DNA of 7,953 nucleotides from FW021-bin31 sp964558275 (lineage in GTDB: Bacteria > Bacteroidota > Bacteroidia > Chitinophagales > Chitinophagaceae): contig CAZLDH010000130.1 of the NCBI GenBank assembly GCA_964558275.1, forward strand, positions 1 to 7,953, in the 5' to 3' direction. Positions 6,431 to 7,953 of this stretch are shown here, in pieces. The notes under the pieces were generated by a model that was given only the letters and a program-made list of their open reading frames with translations, searched no databases and was not told the DNA's origin. A program made the position numbers and the translations under genes. Position 1 is the stretch's first letter. Every line of letters starts with the position of its first letter.

Positions 6431-7390
6431 ATGTTAAAAGATATTCAAGTTTTAGGAGAAAAGGCAACCAGAGATGGGTTTGGTGCCGGTATGGAAGAAC
6501 TGGGAAATGAAAATCCGAATGTTGTCGTTTTGACAGCTGATCTTGCCGGTTCACTAAAGATAGCTCCTTTTATAAAAGCTCATCCTGAACGTTTTTTTCA
6601 ATGTGGTATTTCTGAAGCCAATATGATTGGCACAGCTGCAGGATTGACTATTGGTGGAAAAATTCCATTTACAACCACTTTCGCCAATTTTTCTACAGGA
6701 AGAGTCTATGATCAGGTAAGACAATCTGTTGCCTATTCAGGGAAAAATGTGAAACTTTGTGCTTCTCATGCAGGATTGACCTTAGGAGAAGATGGAGCAA
6801 CGCATCAGATTCTAGAAGATATCGGAATGATGAGGATGTTGCCCGGAATGACGGTGATTGTTCCTTGTGATGCCAATCAGACCAAAGCAGCAACTAAAGC
6901 TATTGCTGATTATGATGGTCCTGTTTATCTTCGTTTTGGTCGTCCGAAATGGCCCATTATTACTCCTGAAGATCAACCTTTTGAAATTGGTAAAGCACAG
7001 AAATTAAGTGATGGGGAAGATGTAACAATTTTTGCTTGTGGTCATTTGGTTTGGAAGGCTATTGAAGCCGGTCGTGTATTGGAAGAGAAAGGGTTAAGTG
7101 TGGAAGTGATAAATATTCATACCATAAAACCTTTGGATAGGGAAGCTATTATTGCATCCGTAAAGAAAACAGGTTGTGCTGTTACTTGTGAAGAACATAA
7201 TGTAAATGGCGGATTGGGTGATGCTGTAGCGCAAACTACTACACAGAGTAATCCCGTTCCTTTGGAGTATGTCGGTACACAGGATACTTTTGGAGAAAGC
7301 GGAAAGCCTAATGAATTATTAGCAAAATATGGTTTAGATACACCGGACATTGTTGCTGCTGCAGAGAGAGCAATGAGTAGAAAAGGGTAA
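6431..7390 (+). CDS. Transketolase, C-terminal subunit (split type)
   Basis: This 319-residue protein covers only the pyrimidine-binding and C-terminal domains of transketolase, so the thiamine diphosphate site must be completed by a separate N-terminal subunit. Together they would move two-carbon units between sugar phosphates in the non-oxidative pentose phosphate pathway. The Pyr domain (about 5-165) has GISEANM with the cofactor-activating Glu at 62 and LGEDGATHQ (118-126) with H125 in the substrate site. The C-terminal domain (about 185-305) has the Rossmann-like VTIFACGHLVWKAIEAG and a CEEHNVNGGLGDAV segment. A 1-deoxyxylulose-5-phosphate synthase or E1-beta subunit would share this fold, but the length and motifs fit split transketolase best. 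The ATG at 6431 is chosen over a GTG at 6398, which overlaps the -7 element and would add a non-conserved leader. No N-terminal half lies upstream in the window. purD follows after 15 bp. Confidence 0.9.
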   Translation: MLKDIQVLGEKATRDGFGAGMEELGNENPNVVVLTADLAGSLKIAPFIKAHPERFFQCGISEANMIGTAAGLTIGGKIPFTTTFANFSTGRVYDQVRQSVAYSGKNVKLCASHAGLTLGEDGATHQILEDIGMMRMLPGMTVIVPCDANQTKAATKAIADYDGPVYLRFGRPKWPIITPEDQPFEIGKAQKLSDGEDVTIFACGHLVWKAIEAGRVLEEKGLSVEVINIHTIKPLDREAIIASVKKTGCAVTCEEHNVNGGLGDAVAQTTTQSNPVPLEYVGTQDTFGESGKPNELLAKYGLDTPDIVAAAERAMSRKG

Positions 7391-7405
7391 ATAGAAAACG
7401 TTTTT

Positions 7406-7953
7406 ATGAATTTCTTGTTAATAGGTGCCGGGGGACGTGAGCATGCACTTGCCTGGAAGTTAAAAGAAAGTAAGCTTTGTGATCATCTGTATATTGCTCC
7501 CGGGAATGCCGGTACCGCATTGTGCGGAGAAAATATTAATTTGGGGGTAAGCGATTTTGAAGCCATCAAAAAAGTGTGTCTGGAGAAAGAAATTGATATT
7601 GTTATTCCCGGTCCTGAAGTGCCCTTGGTGGAAGGAATTGTTGATTTCTTTAAGGCAGACTCCATGCTACAGGATATTGTCGTTATTGGTCCCGGAAAAT
7701 CAGGGGCTCAATTAGAAGGGAGTAAGGCTTTTGCTAAGGCATTCATGAAAAAATATCAAATTCCTACTGCTTCTTATAGAGAGTTTGATGCTTCAAATTT
7801 TGATGACGGCAAGGATTATATTGAATCGCAAAACCTTCCTGTTGTTTTAAAAGCGGATGGATTAGCAGCGGGTAAAGGCGTTCTTATTTGTAACTCTCAT
7901 GAGCAGGCTTTGGATGAATTTGATCAGATGATTCATGATGAAAAATTTGGAAA
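7406..7953 (+). CDS. purD: Phosphoribosylamine--glycine ligase (GAR synthetase), N-terminal part
   Basis: The enzyme joins glycine to phosphoribosylamine with ATP in the second step of purine synthesis. The 182 visible residues begin MNFLLIGAGGREHALAW, the family's N-terminal signature. They continue with APGNAGTA (31-38), IVIPGPEVPLVEGI (65-78) and the start of the ATP-grasp domain: GPGKSGAQLEGSKAFAKAFM (95-114) and VVLKADGLAAGKGV (146-159), with ATP-site K149 and K157. The frame stays open to the window edge. Full-length PurD is about 420-430 residues, so well over half is missing because of the window cut, not gene decay. The start is 15 bp after the transketolase stop and no promoter is visible between them, so it is probably in the same operon. 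Confidence 0.95.
   Translation, partial: MNFLLIGAGGREHALAWKLKESKLCDHLYIAPGNAGTALCGENINLGVSDFEAIKKVCLEKEIDIVIPGPEVPLVEGIVDFFKADSMLQDIVVIGPGKSGAQLEGSKAFAKAFMKKYQIPTASYREFDASNFDDGKDYIESQNLPVVLKADGLAAGKGVLICNSHEQALDEFDQMIHDEKFG

Overview
The window looks like a chromosomal segment of a low-GC member of the Bacteroidota. The evidence is: start sites without clear Shine-Dalgarno sequences; AT-rich intergenic gaps carrying TAnnTTTG-type -7 elements; a threonyl-tRNA synthetase with the 'MNCPHH' variant; an IF-3 with a basic N-terminal extension; a secreted GH20 hexosaminidase; and a transketolase made as separate halves. The phylum call is an inference from these traits. No rRNA or tRNA gene is present to confirm it.

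Layout, left to right. Bases 2-88 are the last codons of an AraC-type regulator (+). It converges, 17 bp apart, on a minus-strand REP-associated tyrosine transposase-like gene (RAYT/Y1 family, 106-840). That gene carries an unusual repetitive in-frame insert with a perfect 34-bp palindrome. A 140-bp divergent gap separates it from a secreted beta-N-acetylhexosaminidase (981-2900, +). Next come thrS (3039-4985) and infC (5017-5577), the start of the classic thrS-infC-rpmI-rplT translation operon. Here the operon ends after infC at a strong stem-loop terminator. A membrane-anchored TPR protein of unknown function follows (5710-6357), with a -7 element that overlaps the terminator T-tract. Then comes the C-terminal subunit of a split transketolase (6431-7390), and 15 bp later purD (7406 onward, cut by the window edge).

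Most of the window is housekeeping: amino-sugar scavenging, tRNA charging, translation initiation, pentose phosphate and purine metabolism. The transketolase half and purD probably share a transcript; ribose-5-phosphate links the two pathways, but coupling is only inferred. The part most worth a second look is the transposase gene. Its region between the HUH motif and the catalytic tyrosine is expanded by 24-bp tandem repeats, a long palindrome with a GTAG tetranucleotide at its edge, and a G-rich low-complexity stretch, and the frame stays open throughout. No clearly new multi-gene system is visible. All gene-free stretches are under 150 bp.
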